A stretch of 64,000 nucleotides of DNA. Source: Bullifex porci (GTDB taxonomy: Bacteria; Spirochaetota; Spirochaetia; Sphaerochaetales; Sphaerochaetaceae). Position numbers and translations under genes: made by a program. The notes beneath the pieces are model-generated. The model was not told where the DNA came from. It searched no databases and saw only the letters and a program-made list of their open reading frames with translations. The DNA lies in NCBI RefSeq assembly GCF_009695635.1, contig NZ_VUNN01000003.1, positions 124,001 through 188,000 on the forward strand, in the 5' to 3' direction. Shown here piece after piece: positions 44,575 through 53,538 of the stretch. The first letter of the stretch is position 1, and each line of letters opens with the position of its first letter.

Positions 44575-45701
44575 AAAACTCCTTTTGTAGAAGGTAGAGA
44601 ATTTGAGGAAGGATCTCTTTTTACTGCAACCTTAATAGCTCTTGCAAACGCCTTAAATAGAGCCTCTGCCATGTGATGAGCATTTCCAGTAGTAACCTTA
44701 AGATATAAATTACATTGAGCTGAATTAGAAAAGGATTTAAAGAAGTGCTCTATCATCTCAGTTGGGAAGGTACCGATATACTCTCTTAGGAATTTTACAT
44801 CATAAATAAATTCACTTCTTCCTGAGAAATCAATTGCGACAGTTGCAACTACATCATCCATAATTAGGATATCTGAGCCATAACGGTTAATTCCCCTCTT
44901 ATCACCTAGAGCCTTTCTTATTAATGAACCCAAGGTTATTGCTAAATCCTCAACACTATGGTGCTCATCAACCTCTAAATCACCCTTAAAGGTTCCCTCT
45001 AAATCGATGTGAGAGTGTTTAATAATTTGTTCAATCATATGGTCAAAGAAACCAATATTTGTCTTTAATTCACCCTTTCCACTTCCATCAAGATTTAAAG
45101 TTAGCTTAAAGGAGGTTTCCTTAGTAGTTCTATCTAAGGAGGCAATTCTAGGGCTCTTTACCTTATCCTGAGTTAAAAAGGCTGCAATCTCTTGCCAGGA
45201 ATCACTAATTAAGCAAATTGTATCCTTATACTCATCTGGGACATTTTCTTCAGCTGAAAACCAAATACCCTTACACCCTAAGTTTTTTGCAAAGGCCATA
45301 TCGGTTAATCTATCACCAATCATAAAGGATTTTTCAAGACACCACTCACCATTTTGATAATCACTCATCATCCCAATGCCTGGCTTTCGTCCTGTACACT
45401 CATCACTTGGAAGTGAGTAATCAACTAAAATATCATCAAACTCAATTCCTTCACCCTGGAATGTATTAACAATATGATTTTGAACTGGATAAAAAGTTTC
45501 AAATGGGAGACTTGGAGTTCCTACTCCATCCTGGTTTGATACCATTACAAGGCTATAGTCCGAGTTATCATAAATTTTCTTCAAGCTATTAAAAACTCCC
45601 GGCATAAAGCTTAGCTTTTCAAAGCAATTATTATGCTTAGAGTTTACAAGCACGCCATCACGATCAAGAAAGAGCGCTCTCTTTTTCATCTCAAAGTTCA
45701 C
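44571..45701 (-). CDS. hisB: Bifunctional histidinol-phosphatase / imidazoleglycerol-phosphate dehydratase
   Basis: 376 aa. HAD domain (~1-165): ALFLDRDGVLV, VMVSNQDGVG, MIGDRLTDMAFA. IGPD domain (~185-376): GFFDHMIEQIIKHSH, VDEHHSVEDLA, GNAHHMAEALFKAFARA (metal His clusters). The fused form is as in E. coli. GTG start: AAGGAGG lies 6 nt before it, inside the hisC end. Confidence 0.95.
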   Translation of the reverse strand: MNFEMKKRALFLDRDGVLVNSKHNNCFEKLSFMPGVFNSLKKIYDNSDYSLVMVSNQDGVGTPSLPFETFYPVQNHIVNTFQGEGIEFDDILVDYSLPSDECTGRKPGIGMMSDYQNGEWCLEKSFMIGDRLTDMAFAKNLGCKGIWFSAEENVPDEYKDTICLISDSWQEIAAFLTQDKVKSPRIASLDRTTKETSFKLTLNLDGSGKGELKTNIGFFDHMIEQIIKHSHIDLEGTFKGDLEVDEHHSVEDLAITLGSLIRKALGDKRGINRYGSDILIMDDVVATVAIDFSGRSEFIYDVKFLREYIGTFPTEMIEHFFKSFSNSAQCNLYLKVTTGNAHHMAEALFKAFARAIKVAVKRDPSSNSLPSTKGVL

Positions 45702-46746
45702 TTAATACCTCCTTGAGTGTAGAAAGCATAAGATCATTCTCAGCTCTTGAGCCGATAGTTATTCTAAGACAGGAAGCACAAAGCACCTCCTTAGATCTAT
45801 TTCTAACAATGATACCTCTTTTCGAAAGCTCATCATAAGCCTCATTAGCTCTCTTTACTCTAACAAGTAAGAAGTTAGTATCACTTGGGAAGATTTTTTT
45901 AACTCCATCTATAGTCTCAAGAGCACTTCTAACTCTCTCTCTTTCTATTGTAATTTTCTTAGCCTCCTCCATTACCTTCGAGTAGCTATTAAGAGCCTTG
46001 ATAGCACATAGCTGAGAAGGAAGTGGAATATTATAAGGATATTTTACCTTATACATTATTGAAGTAATCTCTTCAGAAGCTATAGCAATACCAATTCTTC
46101 CTCCAGCTAAGCCCCATGCCTTACTAAGAGTCCTTAGTACAACTATCCTCTCATTTTCACTAATTAATGAAATAGCACTTTCGTTTGTAGAAAAATCAAT
46201 ATATGCCTCATCAACAACTGTAATACCCTTGTTGTATTGAGCAAGCTCCTTCACTTGGGAAAGTGGTATAGAAGCTCCAGTTGGGTTATTAGGAGAGCAG
46301 AGGAACATAAGCTTTGGAGCTTTTTCATCTAATTCTCTCTTAATGCTCTCAATATCTAATGTGAAATCTGACTTTTGTACTACACTAATAATATTTACAT
46401 CATTAATTGCAGCTAGAACCTTATACTCTCCATAGGTTGGAGGCATTATCAAAACAGAGTCTCTTTTGCACTCACAAAACATCCTATAAAGGATATCTAT
46501 TAGCTCATCAGAGCCATTTCCAATAGTAAGATTTTTTACATCTACTCCATATGCTTTTGCAAATGCCTTCTTTACTTCAAGTGAACGTGGATCTGGATAG
46601 CGATTAATACGATCAAAGGAAATCATATTTTGAAAGTTTTCATTTGCATCTAGAAATACTGCAGCAGTGCCAGAGAAATCATCTCTAGCAGAGGAATATG
46701 GCTCTAGGACTCTAATATTATCTCGTAGTAGCTTTTCAATACTCAT
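45691..46746 (-). CDS. hisC: Histidinol-phosphate aminotransferase
   Basis: PLP aminotransferase. FLDANENFQN, NRYPDPRSLEVK, IGNGSDELID, CSPNNPTGASIP, VVDEAYIDFS, and the lysine site RTLSKAWGLAGGRIG. 351 aa. Overlaps hisD (ATGA) and hisB (11 nt). Confidence 0.95.
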   Translation of the reverse strand: MSIEKLLRDNIRVLEPYSSARDDFSGTAAVFLDANENFQNMISFDRINRYPDPRSLEVKKAFAKAYGVDVKNLTIGNGSDELIDILYRMFCECKRDSVLIMPPTYGEYKVLAAINDVNIISVVQKSDFTLDIESIKRELDEKAPKLMFLCSPNNPTGASIPLSQVKELAQYNKGITVVDEAYIDFSTNESAISLISENERIVVLRTLSKAWGLAGGRIGIAIASEEITSIMYKVKYPYNIPLPSQLCAIKALNSYSKVMEEAKKITIERERVRSALETIDGVKKIFPSDTNFLLVRVKRANEAYDELSKRGIIVRNRSKEVLCASCLRITIGSRAENDLMLSTLKEVLSEL

Positions 46747-48038
46747 AGCATCCTCACTCTAGCGGCTTCAGCATGAGCTGTTAAATCCTCTGCCTCTGCC
46801 ATAGTAATAATAGTAGGTGCAAGTGATTTAATTCCTTCCTTAGTTAGCTCCTGAACTGTAATCTTTTTAATAAAGCTATCTAAGCTAACACCAGATGAAG
46901 CAGTAGCATGTCCTGAGGTTGGTAGTGTATGGTTAGTTCCACTAGCATAGTCACCTGCAGACTCAGGGGAGTACGCTCCAATAAATACAGAGCCCGCACT
47001 CTCAACGTCAGCTAGTATTTCATATGGCTCCTTAGTATTTATGATTAAATGCTCAGGAGCGTAGCTATTGATAATATCAATTACAGAGCTATCATCATAG
47101 AATGCAAAGGCCGCTGAATGTGATAGTGATGGAAGCATATACTCCTTTCTTCCAAGTTTTTCGACCTCATCCTCTAAGCATTTTTCTATCCTTAAATAGA
47201 TCTCATCTGCTTCCTTTTCATCCTTAGCTTTAATAACAAGCATGACTTGAGAATCCTTACCATGCTCAGCTTGGCTTAATAGGTCTGTGGCAACATATAG
47301 AGGGGAAGCTTCCTTATCACAAACAACCATTACTTCACTTGGTCCTGCGACCATATCTATTGCACAAACATTTGAAGCTATATTCTTTGCAAAGGCTACA
47401 TAGCGGTTTCCTGGTCCAAAGATTTTATCAACTCTCTCAACAGATTCTGTGCCATAGCATAGTGCTGCTATTGCTTGAGCTCCTCCTGCCTTTAAGACAT
47501 GAGTCACACCACATTTTTTAGCTGTATATAGTACAACAGGATTAACAATTCCTCCCTTAGAAGGAGTTGCTAAGGTAATTGTCTTACACCCTGCAACCTT
47601 AGCAGGAATAGCGAGCATTAAAACAGTTGAAAATAGAGGAGCAGTACCACCTGGGATATAGAGACCAACCTTAGATATTGGAACTATCTTTCTAAAGCAG
47701 CGTACACCCTTCTCAGTCTCAACATCCTCCCCTACCTGCTTTTGAGCACTATGGAACCTATAAATATTTTCATAAGCTCTATCAATTGCTTTTTTTAGCT
47801 CCTCAGGTACACTCTCTTCAGCTACCTTAAATTCAGCTTCAGATACAAATAGAGATGTTAATTCAGAGTGGTCAAAGGCTTTTTCATATTCATAAATTGC
47901 CTTATCACCATTTATTCTTACATTCTCCATAATATTTAAGACAGCGCTCTTTACTGCCTCATCATCACTTTGAACTCTCTTAAGTATTGGGAGATATTCC
48001 TCCTTAGAGATATTTTTATAATACCTTATTAGCGCCAT
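46743..48038 (-). CDS. hisD: Histidinol dehydrogenase
   Basis: Two-step NAD oxidation of histidinol to histidine. VGLYIPGGTAPLFSTVLMLA, KIFGPGNRYVAFAK, IDMVAGPSEVMVV, SQAEHGKDSQ (Zn/active residues), APEHLII, GTNHTLPTSGHAT. 431 aa. Four bases separate it from hisG. Confidence 0.96.
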   Translation of the reverse strand: MALIRYYKNISKEEYLPILKRVQSDDEAVKSAVLNIMENVRINGDKAIYEYEKAFDHSELTSLFVSEAEFKVAEESVPEELKKAIDRAYENIYRFHSAQKQVGEDVETEKGVRCFRKIVPISKVGLYIPGGTAPLFSTVLMLAIPAKVAGCKTITLATPSKGGIVNPVVLYTAKKCGVTHVLKAGGAQAIAALCYGTESVERVDKIFGPGNRYVAFAKNIASNVCAIDMVAGPSEVMVVCDKEASPLYVATDLLSQAEHGKDSQVMLVIKAKDEKEADEIYLRIEKCLEDEVEKLGRKEYMLPSLSHSAAFAFYDDSSVIDIINSYAPEHLIINTKEPYEILADVESAGSVFIGAYSPESAGDYASGTNHTLPTSGHATASSGVSLDSFIKKITVQELTKEGIKSLAPTIITMAEAEDLTAHAEAARVRML

Positions 48039-48042
48039 AAGC

Positions 48043-48909
48043 TTACTCCGTCATCTTTTCAATATTCATTACAAGGATACCTTCAGCACCAAGCTCTCTA
48101 AGGCTTTCAAATACCTGCCAGAAGCGATCCTCTGATACTACAGATTGCACAGAAACCCAATCTGAATCAAGCAGTGGAGTTACTGTTGGGCTCTTCATAC
48201 CACCAATAATTGCGGCAGCTTCATTGAGGTTCTTCTTAGGAAGGTTAAAGAGAATATATTTCTTGTGCTTTGCAAGAGAAACGGTATCCATTCTAACTAG
48301 TAAACGATTTAAAATATCAAATCTTTCCTTCTCATCCTCTTCAAAGCTCTTTCTACTGATCATAACAGCGGAGGTATAGTAAATTGGTTCAACCTCCTTT
48401 AAGCCATTCATCTTAAGAGTAGTACCAGTTGATACAAGGTCTGAGATACAATCTGCAATACCGACTTGAGGAGTTATCTCTACAGAGCCAGAAACATTAA
48501 CAAAGGAGGCATTTACACCAGCTTCCTTTAATACCTTTTCAGTAATTCTAGGATATGAGGTTGCTATTCTCTTTCCCTCTAATGAGCTAAGGCCCTTATA
48601 ATCAAAGTCATTAGGAACTGCAATTGATAAGCGACAAGCAGCAAACCCAAGATCTCTTACTATCTTTAAATCATAACCCTTCTCATCATATTCATTCTTA
48701 CCAACGATACCAATATCAGCAACTCCATCATTTACATAGGTTGGGATATCATCATCACGAACAAACAAGAATTCAAGTGGGAAATTGCTACTAAAGGTTC
48801 TTAATACACGTGCATCATCACTAAACTCAATTCCACAGGATTTAATGATATCAAGACTTTTCTCTGATAGTCTTCCACTTTTCTGAACTGCAATTCTTAG
48901 GTTTTTCAT
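48043..48909 (-). CDS. hisG: ATP phosphoribosyltransferase, long form
   Basis: First committed step of histidine synthesis. 288 aa, the long HisG with a C-terminal regulatory ACT-like domain; no HisZ is needed. LRIAVQKSGRLSEKSLDII, VADIGIVGKNEYDE, CISDLVSTGTTLKMNGL. AAGGAGAG ribosome site. Preceded by the hisL attenuator. Feedback inhibition by histidine is a family property. Confidence 0.95.
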   Translation of the reverse strand: MKNLRIAVQKSGRLSEKSLDIIKSCGIEFSDDARVLRTFSSNFPLEFLFVRDDDIPTYVNDGVADIGIVGKNEYDEKGYDLKIVRDLGFAACRLSIAVPNDFDYKGLSSLEGKRIATSYPRITEKVLKEAGVNASFVNVSGSVEITPQVGIADCISDLVSTGTTLKMNGLKEVEPIYYTSAVMISRKSFEEDEKERFDILNRLLVRMDTVSLAKHKKYILFNLPKKNLNEAAAIIGGMKSPTVTPLLDSDWVSVQSVVSEDRFWQVFESLRELGAEGILVMNIEKMTE

Positions 48910-48932
48910 CGTTTATTCTCTCCTTATAGTAT

Positions 48933-48961
48933 AAAAAAAAGTCCCCGACATGTGCGGAGAC
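48933..48961 (-). terminator. his attenuator terminator
   Basis: Minus-strand RNA stem GUCUCCG / CGGGGAC (one U.G pair) with 7-nt loop CACAUGU, followed by eight U. Lies between hisL and the hisG ribosome site. Upstream alternatives: CATCCA in hisL pairs with TGGATG 3' of it; CCATA-GTTCGA-TATGG. Confidence 0.85.
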
Positions 48962-48992
48962 CTCAGTATATGTAGCATCCAGCCATATCGAA

Positions 48993-49043
48993 CTATGGTT
49001 TAACAAAGTGATGATGGTGATGGATGTTTCTTACAGCTTTCAT
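48993..49043 (-). CDS. hisL: his operon leader peptide
   Basis: Sixteen codons: MKAVRNIHHHHHFVKP. Five consecutive histidine codons (residues 8-12), stop TAG. It lies 45 nt before a rho-independent terminator and hisG, the arrangement of the classical his attenuator: when His-tRNA is scarce the ribosome stalls at the His codons and an antiterminator forms. Unlike enterobacterial hisL it has no Shine-Dalgarno; a -10 box ends 7 nt upstream, so translation should start on a leaderless 5' end. The antiterminator pairing is not settled by eye. Confidence 0.88.
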   Translation of the reverse strand: MKAVRNIHHHHHFVKP

Positions 49044-49050
49044 ATGCTTA

Positions 49051-49079
49051 AGCATAGTTATTTCATTTTTTTTGGTCAA
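49051..49079 (-). promoter_or_regulatory. his operon promoter (leaderless at hisL)
   Basis: Minus strand TTGACC (49079-49074), 17-nt spacer, TATGCT (49056-49051), 7 nt to the hisL ATG. The TGA stop of the upstream lysE-type gene lies inside the -35 box. Confidence 0.7.
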
Positions 49080-49660
49080 TATTTTGACAATATTTCTTTT
49101 AAAAGCTGATAAACATTTAACATTGCAAGGATAAAGAGTGATGAGGAAAAGATTACATTCATTAGCACTCTTCTCTTTTTATAGAATTGACTTATAATGG
49201 AGCCCGCAACAGCCCACACTAAGCCGCTTAATAAGCAAACTATTGGAATAAGCATTAGAAGTAGAAGCTCATGCTCACTATTTATGATATACATTGTTTG
49301 AGCGCTAAAGCATAGAAGCATTACCTTAACATTAGCAAATTGCATCACCATTCCAGTAACAAAGCTTCCACCTCCAGGTGTAATATTTCCCTCCTTAGAG
49401 AGGAGAATATGAATTGCTAAATATAGTAGATAGATTATCCCAAGGCTCTTAAAGACTAGTAGCAGAGAAGGAATAATTTTAATTAAAAGAGAGATAATTA
49501 GGTATGTTAATATGTCAACTATTAAAATTCCTACAAACATCCCATAGTTGAGATATATCCCTCTTCGTAACCCCTTCTCTGAAGCATTCGCCATAGACAT
49601 AATTGTATTTGGTCCTGGCGTAATAGCCATTGCTACCATGTATATAAAGAGCTGGAGCAT
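49076..49660 (-). CDS. LysE/RhtB-family amino-acid exporter
   Basis: 194 aa, about six membrane segments. AITPGPNTIMSMANASEKGLRRG at the start (split here as AITPGPNTIM and GLRRG) is the family signature. Exports amino acids or homoserine lactones; substrate unknown. It is immediately upstream of the his operon but has separate transcription signals, since the his promoter starts at its stop codon. Two nt follow the DUF308 stop. Confidence 0.85.
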   Translation of the reverse strand: MLQLFIYMVAMAITPGPNTIMSMANASEKGLRRGIYLNYGMFVGILIVDILTYLIISLLIKIIPSLLLVFKSLGIIYLLYLAIHILLSKEGNITPGGGSFVTGMVMQFANVKVMLLCFSAQTMYIINSEHELLLLMLIPIVCLLSGLVWAVAGSIISQFYKKRRVLMNVIFSSSLFILAMLNVYQLLKEILSKY

Positions 49661-49662
49661 CT

Positions 49663-50253
49663 TTATTTCTTTTCACTCCACTCTGCTTCTGCTATCTTTT
49701 CTTCCTTCTTAAAGCTTCTCATAACAGACCAAAGCTTAATTGACCAGAGAATTACAAATACACCACTAGTAATTACAATAACTCCAAGGACTAATAATAG
49801 AGTTGAATTAATAAAGTTTGGGAATATAAACATAAGAAGTGCAAAAACGATGTAAAGCCATCCTGATGGTCCATAGTAGAATAGCTCTGTAAATCCATTT
49901 TTCTTTATCATCCAGCTCTCAATTACCTCTGAGAGACCTGCAAATAGAAGGTTAAATGCAATTAACCAAACAACCCAGGACGCAACTGCTGTGCCAGGAG
50001 CTATGGCTGCAAAGTAAACAACTAAAATACTGATAATTAGGTTTATCAGGGTTTTTACCATGTTAAAGCGTATTATTCCGCCCATTCCCTTAAATTTATA
50101 TGAGGTGACTAAAGCAGTTACTGCCTCTACAATGTTATATACACCGAAAGCAATAACACCAATCTTTACGACTGCATTAGGAGCAAGGACAAATAATAGG
50201 CCTAGTAAAATCAAAATAATACCACTTGTGATATATGATAGATATTTCTTCAT
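49663..50253 (-). CDS. HdeD-like (DUF308) membrane protein
   Basis: 196 aa with six hydrophobic segments in pairs (e.g. SGIILILLGLLFVLAPNAVV and GVYNIVEAVTALV), the DUF308/HdeD pattern. The gammaproteobacterial HdeD is an acid-resistance membrane protein; role here unknown. GGAGG ribosome site. Ends with a charged C-terminus. Co-transcribed with the LysE-type gene. Confidence 0.8.
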   Translation of the reverse strand: MKKYLSYITSGIILILLGLLFVLAPNAVVKIGVIAFGVYNIVEAVTALVTSYKFKGMGGIIRFNMVKTLINLIISILVVYFAAIAPGTAVASWVVWLIAFNLLFAGLSEVIESWMIKKNGFTELFYYGPSGWLYIVFALLMFIFPNFINSTLLLVLGVIVITSGVFVILWSIKLWSVMRSFKKEEKIAEAEWSEKK

Positions 50254-50263
50254 TTCTTCCTCC

Positions 50264-50292
50264 TTGAAAACTAGCTAGCTTTTGTGTAGCTT
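50264..50292 (+). promoter_or_regulatory. Leaderless promoter of the HAD gene
   Basis: TTGAAA (50264-50269), 17-nt spacer, TAGCTT (50287-50292), 7 nt to ATG 50300; no Shine-Dalgarno. Confidence 0.5.
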
Positions 50293-50299
50293 AAGTGAT

Positions 50300-50986
50300 A
50301 TGAAGCACTATAAATATCTTCTTTTAGATGCAGATGGAACCTTTTACGATTTTCCATCCTGTGAAAAGGTAGCGATAAAAAAGCTATTTGACAACTATAA
50401 TATTCCATTATCTGATGATAATTTAGCACTTTATCATAGTGCAAATTCTGAGCTTTGGGATTTATTTGAGAAGGGAAAAGCTACCTGTGACGATATCAGG
50501 ATTAAGCGCTTTATTCCGATAATGAAGAAATATAGCCTTGAAGCTAAGAGTCAGGAAGCTGGGTTACTTTATTGTAAATATTTAAGTGAAAATGGAATTT
50601 TATATCCAGGTGCAAGAGAGTGCTTAGAGTGCTTAAAGCAAAGCTATAAGCTAATTATGATCACAAATGGGCTTAAGGAGGTCCAATATGGGAGGTTTGA
50701 AGCATCTAATACTACCCACCTATATGATAAAATAGTAATTAGTGAGGAGCTTGGTGTCCAAAAGCCTAAGAAGAAGTTCTTTACTCATACATTAGATTTA
50801 ATTAATGCGACAGAATCTGATTGCTTAATCATAGGTGATAGCCTTACAAGTGATATCCAGGGTGGTATTAATAGTGGTATAGATACACTTTATTTACACT
50901 TAAATAAGGAAAAGCAGGATGGTGCTTACACCTATGCAGCAGCCTCCTACGATGAAATATTAGATTTACTTATCAACACTAATTAG
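50300..50986 (+). CDS. HAD hydrolase, YjjG-like nucleotidase
   Basis: 228-aa HAD enzyme of the YjjG (pyrimidine 5'-nucleotidase) type. Motif I LLLDADGTFYDF, motif II MITNGL, motif III Lys in GVQKPKKK, motif IV IIGDSLTSDIQGG. Starts at 50300 (MKHYKYLLL) rather than 50282; the promoter supports this. Its 3' end overlaps the convergent FKBP gene by 21 bp. Confidence 0.85.
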   Translation: MKHYKYLLLDADGTFYDFPSCEKVAIKKLFDNYNIPLSDDNLALYHSANSELWDLFEKGKATCDDIRIKRFIPIMKKYSLEAKSQEAGLLYCKYLSENGILYPGARECLECLKQSYKLIMITNGLKEVQYGRFEASNTTHLYDKIVISEELGVQKPKKKFFTHTLDLINATESDCLIIGDSLTSDIQGGINSGIDTLYLHLNKEKQDGAYTYAAASYDEILDLLINTN

Positions 50987-51706
50987 CTCAATATCAAATA
51001 TTAGTAGCTGGTTTGGTTCAATATTACTTGAGCCGTTTATTCCATATCCTAAATCAGGGTGTACCCACGCTCTGATTTTTTCACCCTCATGCATAACTGA
51101 GACAGCGGTTCTAAAGCCCTCAATAATATTAGTTGAGAGATCAAATACAGAGGATTTACCTCTTTCATAGGAGGAATCCTTAACCTCTCCAGAGAGTGTT
51201 ATTAAGCGGTAATCAACTGTAACAGTAGATTTATTAGTTGCACTCTTTCCACCCTCAGTTGGCTCTCTTAATACCTCATACTGTAGCTTATCAGATATCG
51301 ATACTACGCCAGAACGCTTTTTATTAGTTTGTAAGAAGCTCTCAGCTGCAGCTAAATTTTTCTCTCTCAGCTCAGCCATTTCAGCCTCATAGGACTCATA
51401 CCTCTTTTGCTGATACTCATTCATAATACTCTGGCTTTCCTCCATAGAGTATGTAAAATCATTATCAACATAGGCTCTAACGCCATCTAAGAAGTACTCC
51501 TTCTCAAGCTCAGGGATCGATGTAATTATAGAATTTAATAGCTGGTAGCCATATACATATGCAAACTTCTCCTCTAGTGTCTCAGGAGTAGCTATCACAT
51601 GTTCAACCTTCTCTGTAGCTATTTGTGTAGGAGCAGGAGTAGCCTCCTTTTCCTTACAAGAAATTAAAGCTAATACAATAAATAATATTAATAATATCTT
51701 CTTCAT
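50966..51706 (-). CDS. FKBP-type peptidyl-prolyl isomerase lipoprotein
   Basis: 246 aa. Signal peptide with lipobox ALISC (Cys ~17), a helical FKBP N-terminal domain (~40-130) and a C-terminal FKBP domain (STVTVDYRLITLSGEVKDSS, VMHEGEKIRAWVHPDLGYG, LLIFDIELISV). The catalytic pocket is partly degenerate (Asp/Phe of the usual GxxFDSS becomes VKDSSYERG), so activity may be chaperone-like. AGGAGG ribosome site. Confidence 0.85.
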   Translation of the reverse strand: MKKILLILFIVLALISCKEKEATPAPTQIATEKVEHVIATPETLEEKFAYVYGYQLLNSIITSIPELEKEYFLDGVRAYVDNDFTYSMEESQSIMNEYQQKRYESYEAEMAELREKNLAAAESFLQTNKKRSGVVSISDKLQYEVLREPTEGGKSATNKSTVTVDYRLITLSGEVKDSSYERGKSSVFDLSTNIIEGFRTAVSVMHEGEKIRAWVHPDLGYGINGSSNIEPNQLLIFDIELISVDK

Positions 51707-51714
51707 AAATCCTC

Positions 51715-52236
51715 CTAGCTGAGAACATTTCCATTACTATCTGCAATACAAACACATGGCATGGCTTCAACCTCGAGTCTTAGTAACGCTTCTGGGCCTA
51801 ATTCAGGGTAGCTAACTACCTCTGACTTCTTAATACATGAGGAATAGAGAGCTCCACACCCTCCAAAGGCTTGAAGATATAAACCCTTATATTCCTTAAT
51901 TGCAGCTAAAACCTCACTGCTTCTAGGGCCCTTTCCTACCATAACTCTTAAGCCATGCTTTAAAAGAGTTGGTGAGAAGGGATCCATTCTAGCACTTGTG
52001 GTTGGTCCTGCAGCTCCTAGAGCAAAGCCATCAACCTTAGGAGATGGTCCCATGTAGTAAATTCCATTTCCATTAAGCTCTATAGGAAGCTTCTCGCCCT
52101 TAGCTATTGCTTCATATAATCTTTTATGTACTTGGTCTCTACCAACATAAAGTGTTCCATAGATGAAAACCTCATCTCCTGCTTTAACTCTTAATAGCTC
52201 ATCCTCACTGTATGGTAAATTAAGCCTGACCATCAT
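51715..52236 (-). CDS. Class I fumarase/tartrate dehydratase, beta subunit
   Basis: 173-aa C-terminal half of a two-subunit iron-sulfur hydro-lyase. ELNGNGIYYMGPSPK, LGAAGPTTSARMD and the ending GCGALYSSCI are typical. Partner of the next gene, with 17-nt overlap. Fumarate versus tartrate specificity cannot be told. Confidence 0.9.
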   Translation of the reverse strand: MMVRLNLPYSEDELLRVKAGDEVFIYGTLYVGRDQVHKRLYEAIAKGEKLPIELNGNGIYYMGPSPKVDGFALGAAGPTTSARMDPFSPTLLKHGLRVMVGKGPRSSEVLAAIKEYKGLYLQAFGGCGALYSSCIKKSEVVSYPELGPEALLRLEVEAMPCVCIADSNGNVLS

Positions 52237-53065
52237 AGCCTCCTAATACAACTACCTCTGCTCTTCGCTCTGCATGGCAGTTAACTGTTACAGCAACTGG
52301 AAGTCCTGCGATATGGGTTGGGAAGCTTTCAATAGCAACACCTAAGCAGGTGTTATCACCACCAAGCCCGCCTGGACCTATATTAAGTCTATTAACTGCA
52401 TCTTTAATCTTTTCTTCGAGCTCACGATAGCGTTTATCACTATTACTTCCACTTCTTAGGAGAGCCTTCTTACTTAAAAGAGCGGCCTTATCCATAGTTC
52501 CTCCAATTCCTACTCCTAAGAAAATTGGAGGACAAGGCTTGCCACCTGCTTTAGAGACGATATCACAAACAGCAGCTATAACATCATCCTCTCCCTGAGT
52601 AGGATTAAGCATCCTAACAGAGGAACAGTTCTCACTTCCAAATCCCTTTAGCAATAGCTTTATAGAGATATCAGAGCCCTCAACTAATTCATAGTTAATA
52701 ATTACAGGAAGATTTGTATTTGTATTTTCTCTATCAAAAAGAGGGTCCTTAACTACACTCTTTCTATAAAATGCATTCTTACTAGCCGCTCTACATCCTG
52801 CAATAATTTCACTCTCTAAAAGAGCAAGATTTAATCTTGCACTCTTACCAATTGAAACTAATGCCCAAAACATACCAGTATCCTGGCATAGAGGTAGTAA
52901 AGTTTCTTTACTTACATCGATATTTTTAACAATGTTATCGAGAACAACCCTTCCAAGGCGGCTTGTCTCACATTTATCTGCTTTTCTAATAGCCTTTTCA
53001 ACTTCCTCTGGTAAAACTCTAACGGCAGAGGAAAGTGCGTTTTCAATGCTTTTGCTCAGTTTCAT
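52220..53065 (-). CDS. Class I fumarase/tartrate dehydratase, alpha subunit
   Basis: 281-aa N-terminal half with the [4Fe-4S] cysteines: LPLCQDTGMFWAL, SENCSSVRMLNP and GGDNTCLGVAIE. Converts fumarate to malate or related hydration in anaerobes. Overlaps the VanZ-like gene by 23 nt, with the ATG inside it. Confidence 0.9.
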   Translation of the reverse strand: MKLSKSIENALSSAVRVLPEEVEKAIRKADKCETSRLGRVVLDNIVKNIDVSKETLLPLCQDTGMFWALVSIGKSARLNLALLESEIIAGCRAASKNAFYRKSVVKDPLFDRENTNTNLPVIINYELVEGSDISIKLLLKGFGSENCSSVRMLNPTQGEDDVIAAVCDIVSKAGGKPCPPIFLGVGIGGTMDKAALLSKKALLRSGSNSDKRYRELEEKIKDAVNRLNIGPGGLGGDNTCLGVAIESFPTHIAGLPVAVTVNCHAERRAEVVVLGGYDGQA

Positions 53066-53537
53066 GCATTACATCATACCAAACGCTTTTATCCATTACC
53101 AGTACAAGAAAGATATCAAGTAATATGATTCCAATAGCAATTCCTAAGACAACACCTAAAAAGTCTGCGATGAAATCAAGGTAGTCACAATTTCTATCAA
53201 AAAATGGTTGAAGAAGCTCAATAATTAGACCAAAGATAGAACCTGCTATTACAGAGATAGAAATAGCCTTAGTATTGTGTGATAAGAATAAAAGTGTTCC
53301 ATCACCACTTTTTCTCTCCTTTCTTGCCTGCATAAAGGCTGGCAGGTGAACAAGTGTTAAAAATAGAGAAAATCCTAATGAGGTATATGCTATAGAGTGA
53401 GCAATTTTATCATTCTTAATTAAGGATGATGTGCCAGAAGAAAAATCGAGAAATGAAAATGTAATAATCAAAATAGTAGAAATAGCTAGGAGAATAATAC
53501 CAACGATCCTAACTGTTTTTTTAATTGATAACTGCAT
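53043..53537 (-). CDS. VanZ-like membrane protein
   Basis: 164 aa, four to five hydrophobic segments. DKIAHSIAYTSLGF and GLIIELLQPFFDRNCDYLDFIADFLG are the VanZ family signatures (IAH and the ExxQ...R...D...D pattern). Function poorly defined. Ribosome site TAGG. Two nt after the radical-SAM stop (1 nt between). Confidence 0.82.
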   Translation of the reverse strand: MQLSIKKTVRIVGIILLAISTILIITFSFLDFSSGTSSLIKNDKIAHSIAYTSLGFSLFLTLVHLPAFMQARKERKSGDGTLLFLSHNTKAISISVIAGSIFGLIIELLQPFFDRNCDYLDFIADFLGVVLGIAIGIILLDIFLVLVMDKSVWYDVMHETEQKH

Positions 53538-53538
53538 A

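Noticed and set aside
48910-49075. T-box riboswitch before hisG
   Set aside because: No T-box or specifier-loop pattern; the poly-His ORF and terminator explain the region.
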